The notes below the pieces were generated by a model, which was not told where the DNA came from, did no database searches, and saw nothing but the letters and a program-made list of their open reading frames with translations. From Candidatus Manganitrophaceae bacterium (GTDB lineage: Bacteria; Nitrospirota; Nitrospiria; SBBL01; JAADHI01): 64,000 bases of DNA. The translations under genes were made by a program, and so were the position numbers. Location of the stretch: NCBI GenBank assembly GCA_012960925.1, contig DUAG01000019.1, positions 62,001-126,000 of the forward strand, read 5' to 3'. Positions within the stretch are counted from its first letter, which is position 1, and each line of letters starts with the position of its first letter. Shown here one piece after another: positions 28,195-40,070 of the stretch.

Positions 28195-28231
28195 GAAGCA
28201 TATTCAGATTGTGTTTCTTTGAAGCGGTTTT

Positions 28232-30634
<2,403 letters not shown>

Positions 30635-30674
30635 TTAGGAAGATTTCTTCATTAATCTGGTTGCGGAGATCGAT

Positions 30675-31427
30675 ATGTCCGGACATTCAAAGTGGGCGAC
30701 GACAAAGCATCAAAAGGCAGTCACCGACGCGAAGCGGGGGAAGATCTTTACGAAGATCATTCGTGAGATCACCATCGCCGCGAAGATGGGCGGAGGAGAT
30801 CCCCAGGGAAATCCGCGTCTTAGAACGGCGATCAGTAAGGCCAAAGAAGCCAATATGCCTTCCGATAACATGAAAAAGGCAATCCTGAAGGGGACGGGAG
30901 AACTGCCGGGCGTCCAGTATGAAGAGTTTGTCTATGAAGGGTATGGTCCGGGCGGTGTCGCGATTATGATGGATATTACAACCGACAATAAGAACCGGAC
31001 GGCCTCCGAGATCCGGCATCTCCTTTCCAAGCATGGAGGGAATCTGGGGGAAAGCGGGAGCGTTGCCTGGATGTTTGAAAAAAAGGGCTGTCTTGTTCTT
31101 GAAAAGACCTCTGTCGATGAAGAGAAACTGATGTCGATTACCCTGGATGCCGGCGCGGAAGATCTTTGTTCGGATGACCCGGACCACTACGAGGTCATTA
31201 CGCTTCCGGACGACTTTGAAAATGTGAAACAGGCCCTTTCCGATGCGAATCTTTCCACGACGTTTTCTGAAGTCACTTTTCTGCCAAAAAATTCCACGCG
31301 CCTTGAAGGAAAACAGGCGGAACGCATGCTGCACTTGATGGGGATGCTGGAAGACCAGGACGATGTCCAAAACGTCTATGCCAATTTTGATATTCCGGAT
31401 GAGGTCATGGAAAAGGTGAGCGAGTAA
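30675..31427 (+). CDS. yebC: YebC/PmpR-family protein
   Basis: 250 residues. The family start [20 protein letters not shown] is unmistakable, followed by [36 protein letters not shown] and [20 protein letters not shown]. YebC proteins bind DNA as regulators or act at stalled ribosomes on polyproline sequences; which role applies here cannot be read. It heads the ruvC-ruvA-ruvB gene set, a common arrangement. Confidence 0.95.
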   Translation: MSGHSKWATTKHQKAVTDAKRGKIFTKIIREITIAAKMGGGDPQGNPRLRTAISKAKEANMPSDNMKKAILKGTGELPGVQYEEFVYEGYGPGGVAIMMDITTDNKNRTASEIRHLLSKHGGNLGESGSVAWMFEKKGCLVLEKTSVDEEKLMSITLDAGAEDLCSDDPDHYEVITLPDDFENVKQALSDANLSTTFSEVTFLPKNSTRLEGKQAERMLHLMGMLEDQDDVQNVYANFDIPDEVMEKVSE

Positions 31428-31441
31428 GTAAATGCAGCATC

Positions 31442-32035
31442 ATGGGTGAAGATGAGGGACAAAAAGAGAGGGTTTCTTCCCCCTCATTGCCGACGACCCA
31501 TCACCGTATTCTGGGGATCGATCCAGGTATCGGCGTAACAGGTTATGCGGTGCTTGATGAGAGCAATGAGGGTCGATTCACCTTGATTCAATCGGGTGAG
31601 ATCAAGACGGCTCCTCGTTCTCCTTTTCCTGCACGTCTGAAGTGCATTTTCGATGGACTCCTTCAGGTTATCTCGTCTTTCCTACCCACGGCGGTTGCCC
31701 TCGAAGATACTTTTTACGCAAAGAATTTTAAGTCGGCCCTTAAGTTGGGGCAGGCGAAAGGTGTTGCCCTTCTGGCAGCGGAGTCTCATGCCCTCCCCAT
31801 CTTTGAATATGCCCCGACTGCGGTGAAGATGGCCGTTGTTGGTTATGGCCGGGCCACGAAGGAGCAGGTGCAACGGATGGTGAGCCACCTTCTTCAAACC
31901 CCGAAACAAATCAAATCAGAACACGAGGCCGACGCCGTGGCGATTGCGATTTGTCATGCCCATACGGCAAAGTTCCAGTCCAGAGTGGCGCAGTCTGAAA
32001 GGGCGGCCATCGGTAAAACATTGGGTCAGAGATGA
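31442..32035 (+). CDS. ruvC: Holliday junction resolvase RuvC
   Basis: 197 residues. Catalytic acids lie in RILGIDPGIGVTGYAVLD (first Asp), AVALEDTFYAKNFKSALKLG (Glu), and SEHEADAVAIAICHAH (last Asp pair). It cuts four-way junctions symmetrically as a dimer together with RuvAB. About 20 residues precede the usual start (GQKERVSSPSLPTTHHRI), so translation may begin later. The stop overlaps the ruvA start. Confidence 0.94.
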   Translation: MGEDEGQKERVSSPSLPTTHHRILGIDPGIGVTGYAVLDESNEGRFTLIQSGEIKTAPRSPFPARLKCIFDGLLQVISSFLPTAVALEDTFYAKNFKSALKLGQAKGVALLAAESHALPIFEYAPTAVKMAVVGYGRATKEQVQRMVSHLLQTPKQIKSEHEADAVAIAICHAHTAKFQSRVAQSERAAIGKTLGQR

Positions 32036-32658
32036 TCGCCTCGATCAATGGACACATTACGCAGAAGACGCCCACCGCTCTTATCATTGAAGTGCAGGGA
32101 CTGGGTTATCAGGTCCATGTTCCCTTAACGACCTACTATCGTCTTCCAGAAGTGAAGGAGGTTGTCGCGCTTCAGATCTATACCTATGTACGGGAAGATG
32201 TGCTTCAGTTGTATGGTTTTCTTTCTCTTCTTGAAAAGGAGTTTTTTTTGCTCTTGATTTCGGTTTCAGGTATCGGCCCTAAATTGGGTTTGAATATCCT
32301 GTCCGGGATGGAAACGGGTGAGTTGATCGATGCGATCCGAAACGGGAATGTTCAAAGATTAAGGGCGATTCCGGGGGTGGGTCCAAAGATGGCTGGACGC
32401 CTTGCCCTTGAATTAAAAGAGAAGGTCAGCAGCCTGTATTCAGATCATTCCGGGATTGTTCTTGAGACGACAACCCCGGGGAATAAAGTGAGTGAAGATG
32501 CGCTTTCGGCCCTGATGAACCTCGGTTATCATCGGACCGAAGCCAGACGGGTGATTGAGAACATTGTCCAGAGGGAAGAAGCGCAGAACAATGGTGACAT
32601 CGATTCAGTAGAAGGATTGATTAAGCTTGCCCTGAAGGGATTGGCAAAAATAAAATAG
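32032..32658 (+). CDS. ruvA: Holliday junction DNA helicase subunit RuvA
   Basis: 208 residues. The OB-fold start MIASINGHITQKTPTALIIE is followed by helix-hairpin-helix motifs LLISVSGIGPKLGLNILSGM and RLRAIPGVGPKMAGRLALEL, then an acidic linker and the C-terminal UBA-like domain (EDALSALMNLGYHRTEARRV) that touches RuvB. It binds the junction as a tetramer. Repeat-element copy 2 starts at its stop codon and separates it from ruvB. Confidence 0.95.
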   Translation: MIASINGHITQKTPTALIIEVQGLGYQVHVPLTTYYRLPEVKEVVALQIYTYVREDVLQLYGFLSLLEKEFFLLLISVSGIGPKLGLNILSGMETGELIDAIRNGNVQRLRAIPGVGPKMAGRLALELKEKVSSLYSDHSGIVLETTTPGNKVSEDALSALMNLGYHRTEARRVIENIVQREEAQNNGDIDSVEGLIKLALKGLAKIK

Positions 32659-32819
32659 TTGTAACGATTCAGCACGCCCCTCCATTCCTCCATGGCGGCG
32701 TTGCTGCGGCACTTGAATCCTCGCGTATACACATACGCTTCGGTTCTGCGTTCCTCGTGCCTTGCCCTGAAGGAGTGGGTCTTGCGAAGCCAAACAGTGG
32801 TATGCTGATATCGTTACAA
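32659..32819. repeat. Terminal-inverted-repeat element, copy 2 (161 bp)
   Basis: Starts TTGTAACGATTCAGCA and ends TGCTGATATCGTTACAA, its inverted repeat. The inner stem GGCAC/GTGCC takes the place of GGTGC/GCACC in copy 1 (two compensatory pairs), and the central GCGTAT/ATACGC is shared. It is inserted between ruvA and ruvB. Confidence 0.85.
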
Positions 32820-32839
32820 TAAAAAACGGATTATTTTAA

Positions 32840-33859
32840 ATGGATGACCGCATCGTGACAAGCCAATCCACTGATGAAGAGCAACGAGTCGACTCCAGTC
32901 TTAGGCCGACCTCTATGGAAGATTACGTCGGCCAGGAGAAGATCAAGGAAAACTTGAAGGTCTACATCCAGGCGGCAAAGAATCGGGGGGATGTCCTGGA
33001 CCATGTGATCTTCTATGGACCTCCGGGACTGGGAAAGACAACCCTGGCCAATATCATTGCCAGGGAAATGGGGGTGAATATTAAATCGACCTCTGGCCCG
33101 GCGGTGGAACATCCCGGTGATCTGGCCGCGATCCTGAGTAATCTCTCTGAAGGGGATATCTTTTTCATTGATGAGATCCACCGTCTGCACCCGACGGTAG
33201 AAGAGATCCTCTATCCGGCCATGGAAGATTTTCAGCTCGATATTATTGTCGGCCAGGGTCCCACGGCGCGGACCCTGAAATTAAACCTTCCGAATTTTAC
33301 CCTGATCGGCGCGACGACACGGGCGGGTCTCCTGACCTCTCCCTTACGGGACCGGTTTGGTGTGATCAGCCGGCTTGAGTTTTATCAGCCCGAGGAGCTT
33401 CGCCGGATCATTCTGCGTTCCGCGAGTATTTTGAATGTCTCGATTGATGAAGAGGCGGCACTCGAAATTGCAACTCGGACACGCGGGACGCCCCGGATTG
33501 CCAACCGGGTTTTACGGCGTGTGCGCGATTATGCAGAGGTGAAGGCAGATGGCCATATCGACCGAACGGTGGCTGCTCAGGCCCTCACCCAGATGGAGAT
33601 TGATTCGGCAGGTTTTGACGGGATGGACCGAAAACTGCTCCTTCTCATCATCCAGAAATTCGGGGGAGGCCCGGTGGGTATCGAGACCCTGGCGACCGCC
33701 GTTGGCGAGGGAAAAGAGACCCTGGAGGATCTATATGAACCGTATCTTATTCAGAGCGGATTTCTCGACAGAACTCCCCGGGGACGTATGGCAACGGACG
33801 CGGCCTATGCGCATTTTAATCTTGAACGACCAGAGGTTCAACCCCGTCTCTGGAAATGA
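32840..33859 (+). CDS. ruvB: Holliday junction DNA helicase subunit RuvB
   Basis: 339 residues. AAA+ motor with Walker [17 protein letters not shown], Walker [12 protein letters not shown], sensor 1 LIGATTRAG, and the arginine finger region [13 protein letters not shown]. The C-terminal winged helix reads [20 protein letters not shown]. It drives branch migration as hexamers on RuvA. It overlaps the next gene by ATGA. Confidence 0.96.
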   Translation: MDDRIVTSQSTDEEQRVDSSLRPTSMEDYVGQEKIKENLKVYIQAAKNRGDVLDHVIFYGPPGLGKTTLANIIAREMGVNIKSTSGPAVEHPGDLAAILSNLSEGDIFFIDEIHRLHPTVEEILYPAMEDFQLDIIVGQGPTARTLKLNLPNFTLIGATTRAGLLTSPLRDRFGVISRLEFYQPEELRRIILRSASILNVSIDEEAALEIATRTRGTPRIANRVLRRVRDYAEVKADGHIDRTVAAQALTQMEIDSAGFDGMDRKLLLLIIQKFGGGPVGIETLATAVGEGKETLEDLYEPYLIQSGFLDRTPRGRMATDAAYAHFNLERPEVQPRLWK

Positions 33860-34374
33860 GTACACTGCAACAAGAGGTAACGATGTTTTCCGTTGGGATT
33901 CTTACTGTAAGTGATAAAGGGGCCATGGGAGAAAGAGAGGATGGCAGTGGTCGACTTCTTCATCAACTGATCGAGGTGCTACCAGGCAAGGTCCGTGTTT
34001 ACGAGATCGTCCCGGATGAAGCGGAAGAGATTCGCCTTCAATTGATCTCTTTTTGTGACAAGTGGAAGGTCGATCTTGTCCTGACGACAGGCGGTACGGG
34101 TGTTTCTCCGCGGGATGTGACCCCGGAAGCGACGGCAGATGTCATCGAGCACCTGATCCCCGGCATGGGAGAAATCATGCGGATTGAGGGCTACCGAAAA
34201 AATCCAAAGTCAATTCTTTCCCGAGGTATTGCCGGGATTCGAAACAAGACCCTTATTGTAAACCTTCCCGGTAGCCCCCGTGCCGTCAGGGAAAATTTCG
34301 AGATTCTTCTCCCGGCGCTCCCTCATGCCATCGAAAAGATGAAGGGAGAAGGCGGGGAATGTGGTATGCCGTAA
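33856..34374 (+). CDS. moaB: MoaB/MogA-family molybdenum cofactor protein
   Basis: 172 residues. The molybdopterin-binding motifs are [20 protein letters not shown] and [17 protein letters not shown]. MogA/MoaB adenylates molybdopterin before molybdate insertion, implying that some molybdoenzyme exists elsewhere. ATG 33856 overlaps the ruvB stop, and the later ATG 33883 ([18 protein letters not shown]) is an alternative start closer to family length. Coupling with ruvB is probably positional only. Confidence 0.87.
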   Translation: MSTLQQEVTMFSVGILTVSDKGAMGEREDGSGRLLHQLIEVLPGKVRVYEIVPDEAEEIRLQLISFCDKWKVDLVLTTGGTGVSPRDVTPEATADVIEHLIPGMGEIMRIEGYRKNPKSILSRGIAGIRNKTLIVNLPGSPRAVRENFEILLPALPHAIEKMKGEGGECGMP

Positions 34375-34409
34375 GGTGGTTTTGATCCGATTATATTTTG
34401 GGGTGTGTG

Positions 34410-35123
34410 ATGGAAAGACAAGGAGCTTTTCCTGTTCCCGACTGCTGGAGGTGTGAGGCGAGGGCCTGTTCTCCCTTCTGCAGTAACTTGAATACGGACG
34501 AGATCGATCTCTTCATGAAGATCAAGAAGAGCCATTTATACGAGAGGCGCCAGTCTGTATTCTATGAAGGGAATACTTGTGAAGGGGTCTACCTTCTCTG
34601 CTCTGGAAGTGTCAAGCTGATGCAATCTTCCCGAAACGGGGACCAGCACATTCTGGAGATTATATTGCCTGGAGATTTAATAGAAAAGAGTGCGGTTTTT
34701 TGCAAAGGGCGGCATATGACTTCCGCAGAAGCGCTTGAGAGGTCTGAGGTCAGCCTGTTTCACCCGGAAGATTTTCTTGAATTGTTACAATCCAACACGC
34801 ATCTTTCACTGACCCTGATCTCAGTCTTGACGAAGGAAGTTGAGCTCGGGCGAGAACGAACCCATCGACTCCTTTTCGAGAGTGCGAAAAAACGTCTGGC
34901 CTGTATCCTGATCGATTTGAGCCATCATCACGGGGTGAGGCAATCTGATGGCTTGGCCATCAATCTGGGCTTAAAACGACATGAACTGGCGGAGATGGTT
35001 GGCGTGACACAAGAAACAACCGTGCGCATTTTGACAAAAATGAAGAAAGAAAAGTTGATTCGCTTAAATGGGAAGAAAATAATTGTTCTGGACGAAGAAG
35101 GCTTGAAGCAGGTGAGTGACTAA
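34410..35123 (+). CDS. Crp/Fnr-family regulator with N-terminal cysteine cluster
   Basis: 237 residues from ATG 34410. The N-terminus has CWRCEARACSPFC (spacing C-x2-C-x4-C-x3-C), resembling the FNR region that holds an oxygen-labile [4Fe-4S] cluster. The cyclic-nucleotide-type domain follows (VFYEGNTCEGVYLLCSGSVK, then ILPGDLIEKSAVF), then a coiled dimer helix and the HTH (LKRHELAEMVGVTQETTVRI). The HTH carries ETTVR where FNR has ESTSR-type DNA contacts. It is likely an oxygen or redox-responsive activator. Target genes are not identifiable here. Confidence 0.8.
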   Translation: MERQGAFPVPDCWRCEARACSPFCSNLNTDEIDLFMKIKKSHLYERRQSVFYEGNTCEGVYLLCSGSVKLMQSSRNGDQHILEIILPGDLIEKSAVFCKGRHMTSAEALERSEVSLFHPEDFLELLQSNTHLSLTLISVLTKEVELGRERTHRLLFESAKKRLACILIDLSHHHGVRQSDGLAINLGLKRHELAEMVGVTQETTVRILTKMKKEKLIRLNGKKIIVLDEEGLKQVSD

Positions 35124-35170
35124 TCTTTTTTTCCCGCCAGAACTTCTGCACGAAACCGGCTTGACACTGG

Positions 35171-35208
35171 TATTGATGCCGGCCCCCCTGCTGGGGCCGG
35201 CATCAATA
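35171..35208. terminator. Perfect 16-bp palindrome between fnr-like gene and hup
   Basis: TATTGATGCCGGCCCC (35171-35186) and its exact complement (35193-35208), loop CCTGCT. No T-run on either side. It lies between two convergent genes, so it probably acts as a transcription barrier or mRNA end. Confidence 0.6.
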
Positions 35209-35245
35209 GATAAGTCTGGGACGACTCTGGAATTGAACCTTGAAG

Positions 35246-35524
35246 TTACAGGCCCTTTTTTAAGCCGGGAGAGGCCTTGAATTTAACCGACTTGGCTGCT
35301 TTGATTCTAATCGTTTCCCCTGTCTGAGGGTTTCTCCCTTTTCTTGCGGCACGCTTCCGAACGGTAAAAGTTCCAAAATCTGGAAAACTGAACCGACCGG
35401 TTTTCTTGATGGATTTACCGATTGTTTTGAAGGTATTCACCACAATGCCTTCCAGGGCTTTCTTACTGAGACCCTCTTTTGAATGCGCCTTTGCGAGTGC
35501 TTCAATGAGTTCACGTTTTGTCAT
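35246..35524 (-). CDS. hup: HU-family DNA-binding protein
   Basis: 92 residues: MTKRELIEALAKAHSKEGLS, then FKTIGKSIKKTGRFSFPDFG, and the DNA-intercalating arm RNPQTGETIRIKAAKSVKFK, ending ASPGLKKGL. It bends and compacts DNA as a dimer. A GGAGGT site precedes the start (rc of 35529-35536). HU and IHF subunits cannot be fully separated; the sequence favours HU. Confidence 0.93.
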   Translation of the reverse strand: MTKRELIEALAKAHSKEGLSKKALEGIVVNTFKTIGKSIKKTGRFSFPDFGTFTVRKRAARKGRNPQTGETIRIKAAKSVKFKASPGLKKGL

Positions 35525-35815
35525 GTTTTTTCTACCTCCTACTGATTATGAGAGAAGATCTGCTGCATGCCGCATTGCTCTTATCCCCTGACAGGGTTTG
35601 ATCGGCGACGATTATGGGGACGAATCCTACCGTTTTATTTCATGAATGTCAAAAGAAAATAAGCTTCCCGAGTTCCGTAATCAGCAGGTCTCCGAAGCAA
35701 ACGACTTTCTTGACAAGGTCAATAACCCTATGTTAATTTCAGCAATCTATTTTCAGGTGGTTATTTAGAGTCTTACCGTAAGGTCCAACCCGCATATTTA
35801 AGGAGTCGAAATAAG
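35525..35815. promoter_or_regulatory. Divergent promoter region of hup and the class V aminotransferase
   Basis: On the plus strand TTGACA (35710-35715), 18 bases, TAATTT (35734-35739) is a plausible promoter for the gene at 35816. No reading frame of note. Confidence 0.4.
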
Positions 35816-36955
35816 ATGAAAAGATACCTGTTGGCCCCTGGTCCGACCAATGTTTCGTCAGAGGTCCTATTGGCGATGGCGCAGCCGATTCTTCACCATC
35901 GGTCTCCGGAATTTTCAAAGCTTCTGGAGCGGGTCAAGAATGATCTCAAGTGGTTGTTTCAGACAGAAAATGACGTCTTTATTCTGGCATCGACAGGAAC
36001 CGGAGGGATGGAGGGAGCCGTTTCAAACTTTCTCTCTCCGGGGGACAAGGCCTTGGTCGTCAATGGCGGAAAGTTTGGTGAGCGTTGGCTGAAAATCTGC
36101 GCAGGCTATGGGGTCAAAACTGAAGAAATCAAGGTTGAATGGGGCTATGCGGTCAAGCCTGAACAGATTAGGGAGGCCCTTCAGCGGGACCCTTCTATCA
36201 AAGGGGTCTTTACGCAGGGATCGGAGACCTCAACCGGGGTTGCGCACCCCATCAAAGAGATTGCGGCAGTGGTGCGGGAATTTGATGAGTGTTTGATGGT
36301 GGTTGATGCGGTCTCCGCCATGGGTGTTTTTGATATACAAACCGATGCATGGGGACTGGACGTTGTGGTGACCGGTTCGCAAAAGGCCTTGGCACTTCCG
36401 CCGGGATTGGCCTTTGTTTCTGTGTCGGAAAAGGGGTGGTGTCAGGCAGAAAAATGTACCAACGCGAAGTTTTATTTCAATTTTAAAAAGGAGAGAGAGT
36501 CGATCGTGAAGAATACGACGGCTTTTACCGCGCCTGTTTCTCTTATTGTTGGTTTGGAACGTTCCCTCCAGATGTTTAAGGAAGAGGGCCTTGAAAATGT
36601 CTTTGCGCGCCATCAACTCCTGGCGCGGGCGACCGGCGAGGCCATGAAGGGAATCGGGATGTCTCTCTTTCCGAAGGAATCTCCAAGTACCGCCGTCACG
36701 GCCATTGTCGCCCCGGAAGGGTACGACGGCCAGCAGATCTACAAGGATCTTCGCGTGAAGTACGGCATCACGGCGGCAGGGGGGCAGGACCAGTTGAAGG
36801 GCAAGGTGTTTCGGATCGCCAATATTGGTTATTTGGATACATTTGATGCGATTATGGCCGTTGCGGCGATCGAGATGGTTCTGAAAGGAATGGGGCATCC
36901 GCTCAAGCTCGGGACTGGAGTCGGGATTGCTCAGGAGATTCTTCTTAAGAAATAA
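35816..36955 (+). CDS. Class V aminotransferase (serine/alanine-glyoxylate type), likely serine synthesis
   Basis: 379 residues. PLP fold type I: YLLAPGPTNVSSEVLLAMAQ at the start, STGTGGMEGAVSNFLSPGDK in the cofactor region, MVVDAVSAMGVFDIQTDAWG, then the Schiff-base lysine in VVTGSQKALALPPGLAFVSV. The family covers serine-glyoxylate, alanine-glyoxylate and phosphoserine transaminases. With serA directly downstream, it most likely supplies the transamination step of serine biosynthesis (3-phosphohydroxypyruvate with glutamate), but alanine-glyoxylate activity cannot be excluded. Confidence 0.88.
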   Translation: MKRYLLAPGPTNVSSEVLLAMAQPILHHRSPEFSKLLERVKNDLKWLFQTENDVFILASTGTGGMEGAVSNFLSPGDKALVVNGGKFGERWLKICAGYGVKTEEIKVEWGYAVKPEQIREALQRDPSIKGVFTQGSETSTGVAHPIKEIAAVVREFDECLMVVDAVSAMGVFDIQTDAWGLDVVVTGSQKALALPPGLAFVSVSEKGWCQAEKCTNAKFYFNFKKERESIVKNTTAFTAPVSLIVGLERSLQMFKEEGLENVFARHQLLARATGEAMKGIGMSLFPKESPSTAVTAIVAPEGYDGQQIYKDLRVKYGITAAGGQDQLKGKVFRIANIGYLDTFDAIMAVAAIEMVLKGMGHPLKLGTGVGIAQEILLKK

Positions 36956-37028
36956 TTAAATCGCCCTTCACTCCCTTTTTCCCATCAGGGTGGAGGAGGA
37001 AGACAAGAGGCAGGAACAGGAGAGTGTG

Positions 37029-38609
37029 ATGAAGGTACTAGTCAGTGATTCCCTTTCGGGAAGCGGTATTGAAATTCTAAAAAATGCGGGTTTGACGGTT
37101 GACATCAAGACGGGAATGAGTCCGGCAGAACTGATCGAAGTCATTCCGGAATATGACGGTATCGTGATTCGGAGCGGGACAAAGGTCGTTAAAGAGGTGG
37201 TCGATGCGGCAAAAAACCTGAAGGTCATCGGCCGTGCCGGATCCGGACTGGACAACGTGGATATCCCGGCCGCTACCAAGCGGGGCATCGTTGTCATGAA
37301 TACGCCCGGCGGTAATACCGTTACCACGGCTGAACATACCATGGCCATGATCATTTCCATGGCGCGTCGGGTTCCCCAGGCGGACGCCTCCATTAAGGCC
37401 GGGAAGTGGGAAAAGAAAAAGTTTATGGGGATCGAACTCTTTCATAAGACGATCGGAATCATTGGCTTAGGGGCGATTGGAAGCCATGTGGCGAAATTGG
37501 CCCAGGGAATGATGATGACGGTTCTGGCCTATGATGCTTATCTTTCTCCCGAAAATGCGCGGGAGATGGGCGTGGAGGTGGTTGATCTGGAAACACTCTA
37601 TGCCCGGTCTGATATTATTACGATCCACACCCCCCTGACCCCTGAAACGAAACATTTGATCAATGCCGCGTCGATTGAAAAGATGAAAGACGGTGTTCGT
37701 ATTGTGAACTGTGCCAGGGGAGGGATTGTGAATGAAGAAGACCTCTTTGAAGCGATGAAGAGGGGCAAAGTTGCGGCGGCGGCCTTTGATGTTTTTGAGA
37801 AGGAACCTGTTGATCCGGCGAATCCGTTGATCGGCCTGGAAAACTTTATCTGTACCCCTCATCTCGGAGCGGCGACGAAAGAAGCCCAGGAGAATGTTGC
37901 CGTCGCGGTTGCAGAGCAGGTTGCAGATTTATTGGTTCGTCAGGTGGTCCGCTTTGCGGTCAATCTCCCCTCGGTTCCCCCGGATCTCCTCCCGAAGGTG
38001 AGACCTTATATCGAATTGGCGGAGAAGCTTGGGTCGTTTATCGGACAGACGGTTGAAGGCGGAATTGAAGAAGTGACCATTGAATATCACGGCGAGGCGG
38101 CAGAGATTGAACCTGCCCCGATGACCGTTGCGGCCCTCAAGGGCCTCTTAAGCCCGATCCTGGAAGAGCCTGTGAATTCTGTCAATGCGCCGGGCATTGC
38201 CAAAGAGCGAGGCATTAAGGTGGATGAGGCAAAGAGCTCTCAGGCAGGGAATTTTTCGAGTCTGATCCGTATTCGGGTCAAGGCGGGGGATCAGGTCAAA
38301 ACGGTTTCCGGCGCCATATTCAATAAGAGCGAACCGAGGATCGTCGAAATCGATCAGATGTCGCTGGAAGTGATCCCTGAAGGGGTGATGATCTACCTGC
38401 ACAATGAAGATAAGCCGGGTGTGATCGGCGGGCTCGGAAATCTTCTGGCTGAGAGACAGATTAACATCTCCCGCATGCAATTGGGTCGAGAGCAAGTGGG
38501 CGGAAAGGCTATTTCAGTCGTGGGTATTGATGCGCCCCTCACACCCGAATCCTTAGAGGAAATTAAAGCAATTCCTCATGTCCTTTCTGTGAAACAGGTT
38601 GCCTTGTAA
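37029..38609 (+). CDS. serA: D-3-phosphoglycerate dehydrogenase
   Basis: 526 residues from ATG 37029 (AGGAG upstream). NAD fold: IGIIGLGAIGSHVAKLAQGM; substrate/catalytic blocks GRAGSGLDNVDIPAATKRGI, VNCARGGIVNEEDLFEAM and the catalytic His in CTPHLGAATKEAQENVA. An intervening domain (340-450) and C-terminal ACT domain (MIYLHNEDKPGVIGGLGNLL) give the long form with serine feedback control. First step of serine synthesis. Confidence 0.95.
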   Translation: MKVLVSDSLSGSGIEILKNAGLTVDIKTGMSPAELIEVIPEYDGIVIRSGTKVVKEVVDAAKNLKVIGRAGSGLDNVDIPAATKRGIVVMNTPGGNTVTTAEHTMAMIISMARRVPQADASIKAGKWEKKKFMGIELFHKTIGIIGLGAIGSHVAKLAQGMMMTVLAYDAYLSPENAREMGVEVVDLETLYARSDIITIHTPLTPETKHLINAASIEKMKDGVRIVNCARGGIVNEEDLFEAMKRGKVAAAAFDVFEKEPVDPANPLIGLENFICTPHLGAATKEAQENVAVAVAEQVADLLVRQVVRFAVNLPSVPPDLLPKVRPYIELAEKLGSFIGQTVEGGIEEVTIEYHGEAAEIEPAPMTVAALKGLLSPILEEPVNSVNAPGIAKERGIKVDEAKSSQAGNFSSLIRIRVKAGDQVKTVSGAIFNKSEPRIVEIDQMSLEVIPEGVMIYLHNEDKPGVIGGLGNLLAERQINISRMQLGREQVGGKAISVVGIDAPLTPESLEEIKAIPHVLSVKQVAL

Positions 38610-38611
38610 AA

Positions 38612-38720
38612 ACCGGGAGCCAGCGGACCCGCGGGTGATTGACTGTTGGGGAGGCATGGATGAAGCCCCCCAACGGCGGCCATGCCCTGTGTTACTCACG
38701 GGGCCGCTTGCTGACCCCTG
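38612..38720 (+). promoter_or_regulatory. Structured GC-rich leader between serA and hisZ
   Basis: GTTGGGG (38645-38651) pairs with CCCCAAC (38668-38674). Within it GGCATGG (38653-38659) can instead pair with CCATGCC (38680-38686), giving a pseudoknot or two exclusive forms. An outer stem of CAGC (38621) with GCTG (38710) and GTGA (38635) with TCAC (38696) closes the whole. Could be an mRNA leader controlling hisZ; no known riboswitch class was recognised. Confidence 0.4.
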
Positions 38721-38746
38721 ATCCTGCCTAATTTTGGTCCTTATTC

Positions 38747-40069
38747 ATGAAACTTTCAGGAAAACCAAAGACTCTGATCCCGAAAGGGGTTGCGACCTTT
38801 CTGCCCGAGGGTGCCGCGAGGCGGCGGGCGATTGAGCGCGTGATCCTTGATCTTTTTTCTCAATGGGGTTATCAGGAGGTGATCACCCCGCTCTTTGAAT
38901 ATCTGGATGTCTTTTCCCTTGGCGTGGGAGAGAACATTCTCGATCGCGCCTATAAGTTCGTTGATCGTGCCACCGGCCGAATAATGGTCCTTCGTCCAGA
39001 CGTAACACCCCAGATTGCCCGTATTGCGGCGACGCTCCTAGGGGATCAGCCAAGGCCCCTTCGTTTGTGCTACTCGGCTAATGTATTTCGACATGAAGAG
39101 GAGCATGCCGGGCGAGAGCGGGAGATCTTTCAAGTTGGCGGGGAACTGATTGGCATATCTGATGTTGAGGCTGACGCGGAAATAATTTCGCTTGCCATTG
39201 AGATCCTGAAAAAAGTGGGTTTGAAATCGTTCAAGGTTTCTTTGGGCCAGATGGCATATACCCGTGGTATTCTCCAGTCATTCAGGTCCTCTCCGGCCTT
39301 CTTCCAGGAAGTTCTCCACTCCGTTGGGAAGAAAGAAGTCTCCCAACTCGAAGCGTTGCTCAGGAAAGGGAAGGTAGGTCTTAAAAAGCGCTTACAAATT
39401 ATTGCCTTGCTGGATCTTTTTGGCGGAGAAGAGGTTTTTAAAAAAGCATCTCTTTTAACCGACTATCCCCCTTGCCGCATCGCACTGAAAAGACTAAAGG
39501 CGGTCTATAAAATTTTAAAGTCCGCTGGTTATCAGGATGATCTTCTGATTGATCTGGGCGAGGTTCGGGGTTTTGGCTACTACACCGGGACGATCTTTGA
39601 GATCTTTTCCGATGGGGTGGGATCAGAATTGGGTGGCGGAGGGCGCTATGATCAACTCCTTGAAAAGTTTGGTGCTCCTACGCCTTCGACCGGATTTGCC
39701 CTGCATATAGAACGGATACAAAAGGCACTGGAATTTACTGCGGGCCGGGACAGGGATTATTCTTCAGCTGACTTCCTGCTCCTGCATTCGCCTGCGGGAG
39801 CCGAGGGGGCTTCGGCGCTTTCCCGTCAACTCAGGCAACATGGTTTTCGAGTCGTCTGTAAGACTCGCCTTAAAGAGGGGCAGGGCTGGACCGTAGAGAA
39901 GCTTGCCTCTTTTGTTTCAGATGCGCGGAGGCAGCAGATCAAGAAAATCCTTGTCCTGGAGAATGGGAGTGCTCGAGGGCGCATTCGTTCCGTCGATGTA
40001 AGATCCGGCGTCGAACAGAAAGTGAATCTCAAGGAGGTTATGGCGCAGGGTCCTCCAAGGCGGGTTTAA
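38747..40069 (+). CDS. hisZ: ATP phosphoribosyltransferase regulatory subunit HisZ
   Basis: 440 residues, a histidyl-tRNA synthetase paralogue. KGVATFLPEGAARRRAIERV and PLFEYLDVFSLGVGENILDR match HisZ. The histidine-A region reads EVRGFGYYTGTIFEIF, whereas true HisRS has RGLDYYT, and the synthetase anticodon domain is degenerate. HisZ activates the short form of HisG in histidine synthesis. No hisG is nearby. The C-terminal 90 residues still look like an anticodon-binding fold (FLLLHSPAGAEGASALSRQL). A separate HisS elsewhere is expected. Confidence 0.82.
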   Translation: MKLSGKPKTLIPKGVATFLPEGAARRRAIERVILDLFSQWGYQEVITPLFEYLDVFSLGVGENILDRAYKFVDRATGRIMVLRPDVTPQIARIAATLLGDQPRPLRLCYSANVFRHEEEHAGREREIFQVGGELIGISDVEADAEIISLAIEILKKVGLKSFKVSLGQMAYTRGILQSFRSSPAFFQEVLHSVGKKEVSQLEALLRKGKVGLKKRLQIIALLDLFGGEEVFKKASLLTDYPPCRIALKRLKAVYKILKSAGYQDDLLIDLGEVRGFGYYTGTIFEIFSDGVGSELGGGGRYDQLLEKFGAPTPSTGFALHIERIQKALEFTAGRDRDYSSADFLLLHSPAGAEGASALSRQLRQHGFRVVCKTRLKEGQGWTVEKLASFVSDARRQQIKKILVLENGSARGRIRSVDVRSGVEQKVNLKEVMAQGPPRRV

Positions 40070-40070
40070 A

